Assembly: GCA_016124335.1 (NCBI GenBank)
Contig: WGNX01000009.1
Coordinates: 1 to 64,000 of the forward strand
Reading direction: 5' to 3'
DNA from: Alphaproteobacteria bacterium
Lineage (GTDB): Bacteria > Pseudomonadota > Alphaproteobacteria > CACIAM-22H2
DNA length: 64,000 bases
The translations under genes were made by a program, and so were the position numbers. Under the pieces are notes generated by a model, which was given only the letters and a program-made list of their open reading frames with translations, was not told the origin of the DNA and ran no database searches. Positions 8,399 to 18,716 of this stretch are shown one piece after another. How positions within the stretch are numbered: position 1 is the first letter of the stretch; every line of letters begins with the position of its first letter.

Positions 8399-9036
8399 GA
8401 CGCGGTCTCGCCGGCCAGCACTTCGGCAAGGTTGACGAGCATGCCCGCCGTCGCCCCCCAGATGTAGCGGTCGGGATAGGGCAGCACCCAGAAATGCCGC
8501 TCGGCGCCCTGGAACACGCGCGAGCGCCGCTCGCGGTTCCTGGGGTCGAGCACGAAGGCGAGCGGCACCTCGAAGATGTCGGCCACCTCGAACGGGTCGG
8601 GCTTCAGTTCGAAAGGCGGCTTCACGAGGCCGACGACCGGCGTCACCTCATAGGACGTGCGCGTCTGGTAGGTGTCGAGGCGGCCCACCACGTCGACATG
8701 CTGGCGGTGAAGGCCGATCTCCTCCTCCGTCTCGCGCAAGGCCGCGGCAACCGCGTCGGGATCGTCGGGCTCGATCCGCCCGCCGGGAAAGCTGATCTGG
8801 CCTGCATGGTCGTGCAGATGTGCGGTGCGCTGGGTCAGCAGCACCGAAAGACCGTCCGGCCGCTCCACCAGCGGCACCAGAACCGCCGCAAGCCGCAGCG
8901 TGCCCGTGGGCGCCATGCCGGGATTGCCATCGTGGTCGCCGCGCACGCGCCCGATCGTGGCCGAGCGGCGGATGCCCGGCACGGCACCGGCCAGCGTGGC
9001 GCGGATTTCCTCCGGCGTCGGGACATCGATCGTCAT
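8395..9036 (-). CDS. NUDIX hydrolase, CoA pyrophosphatase (NudL-like)
   Basis: This 213-residue hydrolase probably splits coenzyme A and its derivatives into phosphopantetheine and 3',5'-ADP. The NudL-specific motif LLTQRTAHLHDHAGQISFPGG covers about residues 66-86, and the NUDIX helix continues to ALRETEEEIGL (99-109), with the metal-binding Glu residues present. Length is normal for the family. The ATG at 9036 overlaps the stop of the DUF1285 gene as ATGA. It belongs to the three-gene operon described for DUF6111. Confidence 0.9.
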   Translation of the reverse strand: MTIDVPTPEEIRATLAGAVPGIRRSATIGRVRGDHDGNPGMAPTGTLRLAAVLVPLVERPDGLSVLLTQRTAHLHDHAGQISFPGGRIEPDDPDAVAAALRETEEEIGLHRQHVDVVGRLDTYQTRTSYEVTPVVGLVKPPFELKPDPFEVADIFEVPLAFVLDPRNRERRSRVFQGAERHFWVLPYPDRYIWGATAGMLVNLAEVLAGETAS

Positions 9037-9593
9037 GCCGCCCGCCCCAGCCTGAAAAACGTGCCGCCGCTCCACACACCCAGGCTGTCGCCATCGGCCT
9101 GCGCGATTTCGACAAGGCGATAGAATGCCGCGCGCGCGATACGCGCTTCCAGCCCCGGGCGCACCAGCACATAGGGTGCGGGCTCGTCGTCCTTGCCCAG
9201 CTCCACGCGGATCGGCCGGTCGGGCCCGGCCTCGACCGTCTCGTCGAGATTCGTGCGGAAGACGAGCCGCTGTGCCGCGCCCGAATCGAGCGCGTCGAAA
9301 TCGACCGCGACGAACGGCGCATCGTCGACCGTGACCCTGCCCTTCTCCACGGGGGTCACCAGCCAGTAACTGCCGTCGGCATCGCGGCGCAGCACGCGGG
9401 CGAAAAGTTTTACGAGTGCGGCGCGTCCAATCGGCGAGCCGCGATAGAACCACGTGCCGTCGCGTGCGATTCGCAAGTCGAAATCGCCGCAGATTTCCGT
9501 CGGTTCGCGGGCCCCGCCCGCAGCCGGTACGCCGCGTGCAAGGCCTGCGATCGCGAGGCTTTCGATGCCGGATTGCGCAAGTTCGTCTGTCAT
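9033..9593 (-). CDS. DUF1285 family protein
   Basis: A 186-residue soluble protein with a recognisable DUF1285 core. It has CGDFDLRIARDGTWFYRGSPI near residues 35-55, SYWLVTPVEKGRVTVDDAPFVAVD in the middle, and a closing GVWSGGTFFRLG. The function of the family is unknown. It is the first gene of the operon and diverges from moxR, with 116 bases between the two starts that must hold both promoters. Confidence 0.88.
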   Translation of the reverse strand: MTDELAQSGIESLAIAGLARGVPAAGGAREPTEICGDFDLRIARDGTWFYRGSPIGRAALVKLFARVLRRDADGSYWLVTPVEKGRVTVDDAPFVAVDFDALDSGAAQRLVFRTNLDETVEAGPDRPIRVELGKDDEPAPYVLVRPGLEARIARAAFYRLVEIAQADGDSLGVWSGGTFFRLGRAA

Positions 9594-9709
9594 TGTCCTT
9601 CGGGGAGTCTAGCTGTGACAGACGTAACATGCACGCGCTGGACGCGGGGGCCCCGGCCATCGCAGACTTGCCGAAAAGCCGCATCGGACGCCGGAAAGCG
9701 AGGATCCAC

Positions 9710-10714
<1,005 letters not shown>

Positions 10715-10737
10715 GCCAAAGACAAGGCCGCCCGCAC

Positions 10738-11655
10738 GTGGCCCTTTTTTCCGCCACCCCCGCACAGGCAGCGCCTGCCGCCGATGCGAAGTCGCGCCGG
10801 CTCGCCGCCGAGGCCGCGGCAAGCGGCCTGCCGGCGCTGCTCGTCGCCGCGCGCCGCGTGGCCGACACGGTGGCGCACGGCGTCCACGGCAGGCGGCGCT
10901 CGGGGTCGGGCGAAACCTTCTGGCAATTCCGCCGCTACATGGCCGGCGATTCCGGCGACCGGATCGACTGGCGGCAGACCGCGAAGACCGATCATGTCTT
11001 CGTGCGCGAAAGCGAATGGGAAGCGGCGCAGACCGTGTGGCTGTGGCGCGACCGCTCGCCCTCGATGGTGTGGTCGTCCGCGCCGCGCCTGCCGCGCAAG
11101 GTGGACCGCGCGGAACTGCTCGTCGTGGCGCTCGCTTCGCTGCTGGCGCGCGGAGGCGAGCGCATCGGCCTGCTGGGTTCCACGCCGCGCGCGCTCGTCG
11201 GGCGCTATGCGGTCAACCGGCTCGCCGATCTTCTTTTCGCGCGCGAGGATCCCGGCCTTGGCGTGCCGCCGGCCGCGCGCGTGGGCCGGCACGCCAACGT
11301 GATGCTGGCGGGCGATTTCCTCGGCCCGCTCGAAGAGACCGACGCCGCGATCCGCGCGATCGCCGCGTCGGGCGCGCGCGGGCATCTGGTCCATATCGTC
11401 GATCCGGCCGAGGAAGGCCTGCCCTATTCCGGGCGCACGCGCTTCGAAGGGCTCGAGGACGAAGGCGCCTTGATGGTGAGCCGCGTGGAGAACGTGCGCG
11501 CGGAATATCGCGCCGTCTTCGCCGCGCATGTCGCGGGCCTGCGCGACATCGCGCGCGCCTATGGCTGGGGTTATGTCGAGCATCGCACCGACCGCGCGCC
11601 CGAACTGGCGCTGATGACGCTCTGGCTTGCGCTGACCCAGCCCGGCGGTCCGTGA
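10738..11655 (+). CDS. DUF58 domain protein (VWA-like, MoxR partner)
   Basis: A 305-residue protein of the DUF58 family that normally accompanies MoxR. The family signature is clear: GSGETFWQFRRYM.GD, then RIDWRQTAKTD and FVRESEWE. A DRSPS sequence in the following strand fits the DxSxS metal-ion site of a VWA fold. The start is a GTG at 10738, 23 bases after moxR. No membrane anchor is visible in this form, so it is probably cytoplasmic and could hand the membrane-bound partners encoded downstream to the ATPase. Confidence 0.9.
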   Translation: MALFSATPAQAAPAADAKSRRLAAEAAASGLPALLVAARRVADTVAHGVHGRRRSGSGETFWQFRRYMAGDSGDRIDWRQTAKTDHVFVRESEWEAAQTVWLWRDRSPSMVWSSAPRLPRKVDRAELLVVALASLLARGGERIGLLGSTPRALVGRYAVNRLADLLFAREDPGLGVPPAARVGRHANVMLAGDFLGPLEETDAAIRAIAASGARGHLVHIVDPAEEGLPYSGRTRFEGLEDEGALMVSRVENVRAEYRAVFAAHVAGLRDIARAYGWGYVEHRTDRAPELALMTLWLALTQPGGP

Positions 11656-14384
11656 TGGGCGCGTTTTCGACATTCGCGTTCCTGACGCCGTGGTGGCTGG
11701 TCGCGCTCGCGAGCCTGCCGGTGCTGTGGTGGCTGCTGCGCGTCACGCCACCGGCCCCGCGCCGCACGACATTTCCAGCCCTTGCCCTTCTTGCGCGGCT
11801 GAAGCCGGCCGAGGAGACACCCGCCCAGACGCCGTGGTGGCTGCTGCTGCTGCGCCTGTTCATCGCGTTTCTCGTGATCGTCGCCCTTGCCCAGCCCATC
11901 GCGAACCCGGCGGCACGGCTTGCGGGTTCGGGCCCGGTGATGCTGGTCGTGGACGACGGCTGGGCGGCGGCTTCGGACTGGCGCGCGCGGCGCACGGCGA
12001 TGGAACAGTTCATCGACCGCGCCGAGCGCGACGTGCGGCCGGTGATCGTGCTGCCGACCGCGCCGGGCCTGTCGGCCGAGCCGCCGCGCCCCTCGAAGCT
12101 GATGACGGCGGGCGAGGCACGCACGTTCGTGGGCGCGCTCGAACCCAAGCCGTGGGCGAGCGACAGGCAGGCCGCGTTGGCCACGCTCGAAGCGGTCGCC
12201 CCCGAACACGCCGCGGCGATCCTTTATGCCGGCGACGGGCTGGAAGATCCGCATCTGGCGCCGTTCGTCCAGCGGCTCCAGCGGATCGGGCCGGTCACCT
12301 ATCTGACCGACCCGGAAGAATCGCGCGCGCGCCTCGTGCTGCAGCCCGTCTCGGAGGCGGCGGCGATCGCGGTGACGGTGGCCCGTCCGGCAACCGCGAC
12401 AGTGCAGGACGCAACGCTCGTCGCGCGCGGCGAGGATGGCCGCCCGCTCGCGCGCGAAGGATTGCGTTTCGAACAAGGTGCGTCGACGGCAACCGCACGC
12501 GTGACGCTGCCCAGCGAACTGCGCAACCGCGTTGCGCGCATCGAGATCGAAGGCGAAGCGTCGGTGGGCGGCGTGGCGCTGGTGGACGAGCGCTGGCGCC
12601 GCCGCCCGGTCGGCATCGTTTCGGGCGCCACGCTCGAACGCAACAACCAGCCGCTGCTGGCCGACACGTTCTATCTGGAACGCGCGCTTCAGCCGTTCGC
12701 CGAGGTGCGCACCGGCGAGGTTCCCCAGCTCCTGCAACGCGAGATGGCCGTGATGATCCTTGCGGATATCGGCCGGCTGGCGGACGGCGAACGGACCGCA
12801 CTGGAAGACTGGATGAAGCGCGGCGGCGTCGTGATCCGCTTTGCCGGTCCCCGCCTTGCCGAAGCCAATGACGATTTCGTGCCGGCCCCGCTGCGCCAGG
12901 GCGGGCGCGCGTTCGGCGGCGCGATGAGCTGGGACCAGCCGCTGGGCCTTGCCCCGTTCGACGCGAACTCGGCCTTCGCGGGCCTTGAGGTGCCGGCGGA
13001 CGTGCGCGTGCGCCGGCAGGTGCTGGCCGAGCCCACGCTGGAACTTTCGCAGAAGACCTGGGCGCGCCTTTCCGACGGCACGCCGCTGGTGACGGCCGAC
13101 AAGCGCGGCGAAGGCTGGCTCGTGCTCGTCCACGTGACCGCGTCACCGGAATGGTCGGACCTGCCCATTTCCGGGCTCTATCTCGAGATGCTGCGCCGTC
13201 TCGTGGGGCTCTCGCAGGGGATCGCGGGCGATGCGGGGGGCGATGCGGTGCTGCCGCCCGTCGCCACGCTCGATGCTTTCGGCCGGCTCGTGCCGCCGTT
13301 CCCGGCAGCGACCGGCGTGGTCGCGCGTGCGTTTTCAAGCCAGCCGGTCGGCCCGCGTTCGCCGCCGGGCCACTATGGCAGCGACGTGGCGCGCCGTGCG
13401 CTCAACCTCGCGCAGAGCGTCGAGCCGCCCAAGGCGCTGACGTCGCTTCCCTCGGGCGTCGAAAGCGCCACCTTCGCCCGGCCGCGCGAGGTCGATTTCA
13501 AGCCGGCGCTTTTCGTCCTGGCCCTGATCCTCCTGCTCGTCGACCTTCTCGCGGCACTCGTGCTGCGCGGCCTCGTGCGCGTGCCGCGCATCGGGACGGC
13601 GGCGGCGCTCGCCGCCGCGATGCTGCTTGCCCCCGAAGCCCGCGCGCAAACCCCGAAGCCGGTCGACGAGGCGGTGGCGATCGCCAACACGACCCATACG
13701 CGCTTCGGCTACGTCCTCTCGGGCAATGCGGAAATCGACGAGATCAGCCGCGCGGGCCTGACGGGTCTTGGCGTCATCCTCGCGCGCCGCACGGCTGTCG
13801 ATCCGGTCGAACCCGCCGCCGTCGACGTCGAGCGCGACGAGATGTCGTTCTTCCCGCTGCTCTACTGGCCGGTGGCGCCCGCCGGCCGCCTGCCCGGCGC
13901 CGCCGCGATGGCGCGCGTGAAGCAGTATCTCACCGATGGCGGCATGATCCTTTTCGACACGCGCGAGGCCGGATCGATCGGGCCTGCGGGCGTGGGCCCG
14001 GCAGCGCTGCGCCTGCGCGAGATCCTGCGCCCGCTCGACCTGCCGCGCCTTGCCCGCGTGCCGGCCGAGCACGTGCTGACGAAGACATTCTATCTGCTTC
14101 AGGATTTCCCCGGCCGGCTTGCCGGCGCGCCGCTGTGGATCGAGCAGCCCGACGCGCACGACAATGACGGCGTCACCACGGTGCTGATCGGCGCCAACGA
14201 TTTCGCCTCGGCCTGGGCGCTCGACGCCAACGGGCGCGCGATGTTCGCGGTCGTGCCCGGCGGCGAAGGCCAGCGCGAGCTGGCCGTGCGCTTCGGCGTC
14301 AATCTCGTGATGTACGCGCTGACCGGCAACTACAAGGGCGACCAGGTGCATGTCGACGCGATCCTGGAGCGCATAAGGCGATGA
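11655..14384 (+). CDS. BatA-N / DUF4159 membrane protein
   Basis: A 909-residue protein. It begins with two membrane helices framing an aerotolerance-type N-terminal domain (residues 1-80: FLTPWWLVALASLPVLWWLL, then PRRTTFPALALL). A VWA-like domain follows, with a VVDDGWAA strand that lacks the DxSxS residues. A glutamine-amidotransferase-like region lies in the middle. Helices near residues 620-660 lead into a C-terminal DUF4159 domain (RFGYVLSGNAEIDEISRAGL to the end). The start overlaps the DUF58 stop as TGATG. The protein is a membrane-bound partner of the MoxR cassette, biochemical role unknown. Confidence 0.88.
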   Translation: MGAFSTFAFLTPWWLVALASLPVLWWLLRVTPPAPRRTTFPALALLARLKPAEETPAQTPWWLLLLRLFIAFLVIVALAQPIANPAARLAGSGPVMLVVDDGWAAASDWRARRTAMEQFIDRAERDVRPVIVLPTAPGLSAEPPRPSKLMTAGEARTFVGALEPKPWASDRQAALATLEAVAPEHAAAILYAGDGLEDPHLAPFVQRLQRIGPVTYLTDPEESRARLVLQPVSEAAAIAVTVARPATATVQDATLVARGEDGRPLAREGLRFEQGASTATARVTLPSELRNRVARIEIEGEASVGGVALVDERWRRRPVGIVSGATLERNNQPLLADTFYLERALQPFAEVRTGEVPQLLQREMAVMILADIGRLADGERTALEDWMKRGGVVIRFAGPRLAEANDDFVPAPLRQGGRAFGGAMSWDQPLGLAPFDANSAFAGLEVPADVRVRRQVLAEPTLELSQKTWARLSDGTPLVTADKRGEGWLVLVHVTASPEWSDLPISGLYLEMLRRLVGLSQGIAGDAGGDAVLPPVATLDAFGRLVPPFPAATGVVARAFSSQPVGPRSPPGHYGSDVARRALNLAQSVEPPKALTSLPSGVESATFARPREVDFKPALFVLALILLLVDLLAALVLRGLVRVPRIGTAAALAAAMLLAPEARAQTPKPVDEAVAIANTTHTRFGYVLSGNAEIDEISRAGLTGLGVILARRTAVDPVEPAAVDVERDEMSFFPLLYWPVAPAGRLPGAAAMARVKQYLTDGGMILFDTREAGSIGPAGVGPAALRLREILRPLDLPRLARVPAEHVLTKTFYLLQDFPGRLAGAPLWIEQPDAHDNDGVTTVLIGANDFASAWALDANGRAMFAVVPGGEGQRELAVRFGVNLVMYALTGNYKGDQVHVDAILERIRR

Positions 14385-16483
14385 CCGACTATTCGCTCGC
14401 CTTCGCCCCCCTCGTGCCGTGGCCGTGGCTCGCGGTGCTGGCCGTCGTCGCCGCGGCGGCGCTCGGCTATGCCTTTTTCGTGCGCGCGCGCGGTGCCGTG
14501 TGGCGCGCGGCCGCCGCCGCGGGCCTGTTGCTTGCGATCGCGAACCCGCTGGCGGTGGTCGAGGAGCGCAAGCCGCTGACCGACATCGGCCTGCTCGTCA
14601 TCGACGAAAGCGACAGCATGAAGACCGGCGATCGCGCCGAGCGCGTCGACCGCGCGGCCGTGGCCTTGCGCGAAAGGCTGTCGCGGGAAAAGGATTTCGA
14701 GCTGCGCATCGTGCGCGCGGGCGGCGGCGGCGGCGGACAGGAAGGAACGCGGCTCTTCGGCGCGCTCGAACGCGCCCTTGCCGACGTGCCGCGAAACCGC
14801 ATTGCCGGCGTGGCACTCCTCACCGATGGCCAGGTGCACGACGCGCCCAAGGGCGACAAGGACGAGATCGGGCGCCTGAACCTGCCCGGCCCCGTCCACG
14901 GCGTGATCGCCGGCGCCAGGAACGAGATCGACCGCCGGCTGGTTCTCGAGCAGGCGCCGGGGTTCGCCATCGTCGCCAAGCCGCAGACGATGACGATCCG
15001 CGTCGACGAAGGAACGCCGCCGCGAGGGAGCACGGCCGCGCGCGGCGAGGCGCGCGTCGACATCAAGCGCGACGGCCAGCCCTTCCGCACCGTGCGCGTG
15101 CCGGTGGGCACCTCGGTGCCCGTCGAATTCCAGCTCGACAAGGCCGGGCAGACGGTCTTCGAACTCGAGGTCGAGGCAGGCCCGCGCGAACTGACGCTCG
15201 AGAACAACCGGCAGGTCGTCGTCGTCAACGGCGTGCGCGACCGGCTGCGCGTGCTGCTGGTCACCGGCGAGCCGCATCCGGGCGAACGCACGTGGCGCAA
15301 CCTGCTGAAATCCGACCCGTCGGTCGATCTCGTGCACTTCACGATCCTGCGCCCGCCCGAGGCGCAGGATTTCACGCCCGTCAACGAGCTGTCGCTGATC
15401 GCCTTCCCGATCCGCGAGCTGTTCGAGGTGAAGCTCAGCGAATTCGACCTGATCATCTTCGACCGCTATCGGCGGCGCGACGTGCTGGCGATCGTCTATC
15501 TCGACAACATCGTGCGCTACGTGCGCAAGGGCGGCGCGCTGCTGATCTCGGTGGGGCCGAATTTCTCGGCGCCCAATTCGCTGTTCAATTCGCCCATCGG
15601 CCAGATCATGCCCGGCGTGCCGACCGGCCAGAATTTCGAGCAGGGCTTCGTGCCCACGCTTTCGGATGTCGGCCGGCGCCATCCGGTGACCGCCGACCTG
15701 CCCGGCGGCGAAGGCTCGACGCCCGAATGGGGCCGCTGGTTCCGCCACATCGACACCGAACCGCGCCGCGGCCAGGTGCTGATGAACGGCGTGGGCGACC
15801 GGCCGCTGCTGCTGCTCGACCGCGTGGGCGAAGGCCGCGTGGCCCAGCTGATGAGCGACCAGATCTGGCTGTGGGCGCGCGGCTTCGACGGCGGCGGCCC
15901 GCACGCCGAACTGCTGCGGCGCATCGCGCACTGGCTGATGAAGGAACCCGAGCTTGAGGAGAACGACCTCAAGGCGCGCGTGCGCGCCGGCCGGGTGGAG
16001 ATCGAGCGCCGCTCGCTCGAACCGGTGACGGCACCCGTGATCGTGGCCGCGCCCGACGGCTCGACGCGCGACATCACCCTTGCCGAGACGCGCGGCGGCC
16101 GGCAGACCGCGAGCTTCGCGCCGGAACGGTCGGGGCTTTACCGCCTGTCGGACGGCGAACGCTCGACCTTGGCGGCCGTGGGCGCCGTCAATCCGGCCGA
16201 GAGTGCGGACGTGCGCGCGACGGACACGCTGCTGAAACCCGCCGCCGACGCCACCGGCGGGGCCGTCGTGTGGCTTGCCGACGGCATCCCCGACGTGCGC
16301 CGCGTCAAGGCCGGCCGCGAGATGGGCGGCTCGGCGCCCGGCGGGCGCGGCTGGATCGGCTTCAAGGCGAACGGCGATTACGTCGTCACCGGCGTGGCAC
16401 AGACCCCGCTGATGCCCGGCCTCCTCACCTTCCTGCTCTGCCTCGGCCTGCTCTACGTCGCCTGGCGGCAGGAAGGGCGCTAG
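14381..16483 (+). CDS. Conserved VWA / amidotransferase-like membrane protein
   Basis: A 700-residue protein with helices near residues 15-35 and 45-60, a large soluble part, and a final helix (LLTFLLCLGLLYVAW). A VWA domain follows the second helix: VIDESDSM at 74-81 gives the DxSxS metal site (D75, S77, S79), and LLTDG at 146-150 gives the later Asp. From about 280 to 500 the sequence resembles class I glutamine-amidotransferase folds but lacks an obvious catalytic Cys-His pair. It overlaps the DUF4159 gene by four bases and closes the MoxR cassette. It is probably an intramembrane-anchored client or cofactor of MoxR; this is inferred from context. Confidence 0.82.
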   Translation: MTDYSLAFAPLVPWPWLAVLAVVAAAALGYAFFVRARGAVWRAAAAAGLLLAIANPLAVVEERKPLTDIGLLVIDESDSMKTGDRAERVDRAAVALRERLSREKDFELRIVRAGGGGGGQEGTRLFGALERALADVPRNRIAGVALLTDGQVHDAPKGDKDEIGRLNLPGPVHGVIAGARNEIDRRLVLEQAPGFAIVAKPQTMTIRVDEGTPPRGSTAARGEARVDIKRDGQPFRTVRVPVGTSVPVEFQLDKAGQTVFELEVEAGPRELTLENNRQVVVVNGVRDRLRVLLVTGEPHPGERTWRNLLKSDPSVDLVHFTILRPPEAQDFTPVNELSLIAFPIRELFEVKLSEFDLIIFDRYRRRDVLAIVYLDNIVRYVRKGGALLISVGPNFSAPNSLFNSPIGQIMPGVPTGQNFEQGFVPTLSDVGRRHPVTADLPGGEGSTPEWGRWFRHIDTEPRRGQVLMNGVGDRPLLLLDRVGEGRVAQLMSDQIWLWARGFDGGGPHAELLRRIAHWLMKEPELEENDLKARVRAGRVEIERRSLEPVTAPVIVAAPDGSTRDITLAETRGGRQTASFAPERSGLYRLSDGERSTLAAVGAVNPAESADVRATDTLLKPAADATGGAVVWLADGIPDVRRVKAGREMGGSAPGGRGWIGFKANGDYVVTGVAQTPLMPGLLTFLLCLGLLYVAWRQEGR

Positions 16484-18087
16484 GATTTCTTCTTCGGGGT
16501 GGCAGCGCCTTTCTTTTCGTCCTTGTCGGCTGCAGCACCGTCCTTCTTCTTGTCCTTGTCCGCGCCGGCATCCTCCTGCTTCTTGTTTTTGTCGGTGCCG
16601 GCGGAGTCCTTCGGCTTTTCGGGTGCGGGCTTCGGGGCCAGCTTGATGCCGCAGGACTTCTCGATGAGCGCACGCGCGGCATCGGGAATGTCCTTTCCGT
16701 CCGCGACGACATATTTGCGATAGTCGCCGTCGGCCATCAGCGACTGGCAGACCGTGCCGGGCCCGTTCGCGGCCGCGATTACGGCCCGCTTCAGGTCAAT
16801 CTCGCGAAGTTCGCGCTTGGCCGAAATCCGCGCGGCCACAAAGGGAGAGTTCGCGCTCAGCACATTCTGTTGGCAGAAGGCCGGAAAGTGCAGGCCGTAT
16901 TGCATGTATGCCTGCGCGATCAGCGCATCCTTTATGCGAATTGCCTCGGCATTGGCCGTATCGAAGGCAGCCTCCGCAGCAGCGCGAGCCTCAGGCGTGG
17001 GATTATTCAAGGTCTTGAGGCTTGCCGACTTATTTTTCGCGTCAGTCGTCGCAGTCTGCAACTCCTCGCTTTTTGCGATCAAATCCGCGGACTTTGCCGC
17101 AACCATCGCGAAGACGGTCTTGTCGCCGCCAGGGGGTAAGTCCATCGCGGTGACGCAGGCATCGACGAGCGGTTCGATGCCGTCGTCGTCGAGGAACGCG
17201 CGGTGGATCGCCGCAATGTCGCCGGTTGCGCCGGTGGGCCGGCCGGCGATATTGCCCAGCACCGTCGTGGCGGCCGCCGACGCGCCCGACGCGCTGACGG
17301 CGACGGCCCGTTCGAGGGCGAGAAGTTCGGTCGTCGCTTCGGCGAACGCCTTGCCGGCCGCGTCGACATGGGCGGTCCTGTCGGTGCCCTCGGCTTCCTT
17401 CGCGGCCGTGACCAGCGCGTCGGACTTCGCCTTCACCTTGTCGCGTGCGGCCTGGAGGGCCGTTTCCGATACGCCCCCGTTGGCGGAAGCGCTGGTGGCG
17501 ATCTGGGCAAGCGCGCGCCCGAAGGCTCCGGCGGCGAGTTCGCCCGAAAGCATCGTCGCCATCGTCTTGTCGAGACGCGCGAGCATCAGCGTATAGCCCG
17601 TCGGCCCGACCGCGCCGTTCGCATAGGCTTCGCAGGCACGGTACATCTTGTCGCGCAGCAGCTGGATGGTCGCCAGCCGTTCGCCGAGCTGGGCGACGCT
17701 CGATGCGGTCGAGTAACCCAGATTCACGCCCGTCCCGCGCTTGTCCTCGCCACTCGATCCGCTGGGGATGGAAGCGATCTTCTCGACGCTGGCGGAAATC
17801 GAAAGGGCGGCGGAGATCGCCTGCGCGACGTCCGGGCTGGGTTCGGCGCACATGACGACCTTCCCGGTCACCTTCGTGCTACCGGTCAATTTACCCGCCG
17901 CGTCATAGGATTTCGTCTCCGTATCCTGTTTGACCTGCAGGATCGCGCGCTGCTTGGCATCGGTGATGACGGAAATGTTTCGATCCGGCAGCGGCTCCCG
18001 ATAGATCGAATTGAACAGGGTTTCGCATCCGGGGAGAAACGCGGCGACCGTCACGACGACCGCCAACCGCACGATCTTCCACTGCAT
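16480..18087 (-). CDS. Hypothetical lipoprotein with Lys-rich tail
   Basis: A 535-residue exported protein that I do not recognise. The signal peptide ends in a lipobox, LPGC, so Cys at about residue 21 should be lipidated. The mature part is Ala-rich and largely helical (AAEAAFDTANAEAIRIKDAL and similar). From about residue 480 it turns into a low-complexity tail of KDKKK/DKNKK units rich in Lys, Asp and Ala, ending PKKKS. The ATG at 18087 has a strong GAGGAGG site. Its 3' end overlaps that of the VWA gene by four bases, tail to tail. The 200 bases upstream hold no gene that I can see. Confidence 0.75.
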   Translation of the reverse strand: MQWKIVRLAVVVTVAAFLPGCETLFNSIYREPLPDRNISVITDAKQRAILQVKQDTETKSYDAAGKLTGSTKVTGKVVMCAEPSPDVAQAISAALSISASVEKIASIPSGSSGEDKRGTGVNLGYSTASSVAQLGERLATIQLLRDKMYRACEAYANGAVGPTGYTLMLARLDKTMATMLSGELAAGAFGRALAQIATSASANGGVSETALQAARDKVKAKSDALVTAAKEAEGTDRTAHVDAAGKAFAEATTELLALERAVAVSASGASAAATTVLGNIAGRPTGATGDIAAIHRAFLDDDGIEPLVDACVTAMDLPPGGDKTVFAMVAAKSADLIAKSEELQTATTDAKNKSASLKTLNNPTPEARAAAEAAFDTANAEAIRIKDALIAQAYMQYGLHFPAFCQQNVLSANSPFVAARISAKRELREIDLKRAVIAAANGPGTVCQSLMADGDYRKYVVADGKDIPDAARALIEKSCGIKLAPKPAPEKPKDSAGTDKNKKQEDAGADKDKKKDGAAADKDEKKGAATPKKKS

Positions 18088-18287
18088 TCGAACCTCCTCG
18101 ATCAAGGCGGCCGAATCATACAGTCGATCTTATCGCCAAAATTGTAGCACCAAGTCTCGCTTCTGAATCTTGGAGCATACATTGTCAGTCGGATACCGCA
18201 ACCTGGGGAAGCATTCGACAGTCTAATTGCCGCCGAAATCGTACCAAACCGGCTGTATCTTCCGGCGGCCCGCGAATATCGCCGTGG

Positions 18288-18716
18288 TCAATGCGCCCCC
18301 GGCTTCCAGCCTGGCGGCGCCAGCTCGAAACCCTTGAATTCGAACGCCGGGCCGACCGTGCAGCCCGCGAGCGTCCATGTGCCGAGGCTCTCGGCCGCCT
18401 GCCACCAGCCTTCCGGCACGATGATCTGCGGGCGTTCGTCGGCACCGATCGACGGGCCGAGGCGCCTTGTATGCGTGGCCCGCCCATCCGGCGAGAGATG
18501 CAGTGCCAGCGGCGCGCCGGCATACCAGTGCCAGATCTCGGCCGCATCCACGCGATGCCAGTGCGAACGCTCGCCCGCCTTCAGCAGATAATAGATTGCC
18601 GTCATCGCGCCGCGCGGGCCTTCGGTCGGAAGATGGCGGAACGTCTCGCGATAATGGCCGCCCTCGGGATGCGGCTCGAGCCCGAGGGCGGCGATGATCT
18701 GGTCGGGCGTCGTCAC
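18288..18716 (-). CDS. DUF985 cupin protein
   Basis: A 142-residue single-domain cupin of the DUF985 type. It shows LGLEPHPEGGHYRETFR, then IYYLLKAGERSHWHRVDAAEIWHWYAG, then VPEGWWQAAE and a GCTVGPAFEF.GFELAPPGW end, all family hallmarks. Such proteins are small beta-barrels, possibly acting on sugars; no reaction is established. The GTG at 18716 overlaps the GST stop as GTGA, so both genes share one transcript. Confidence 0.88.
   Translation of the reverse strand: MTTPDQIIAALGLEPHPEGGHYRETFRHLPTEGPRGAMTAIYYLLKAGERSHWHRVDAAEIWHWYAGAPLALHLSPDGRATHTRRLGPSIGADERPQIIVPEGWWQAAESLGTWTLAGCTVGPAFEFKGFELAPPGWKPGAH

Noticed and set aside
9629..9709. Alternative ATG start for moxR
   Set aside because: It adds 27 residues unlike MoxR N-termini; the GTG at 9710 has a better ribosome site.
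18088..18287. Possible small gene upstream of the lipoprotein
   Set aside because: Short frames here have no ribosome site or recognisable product.
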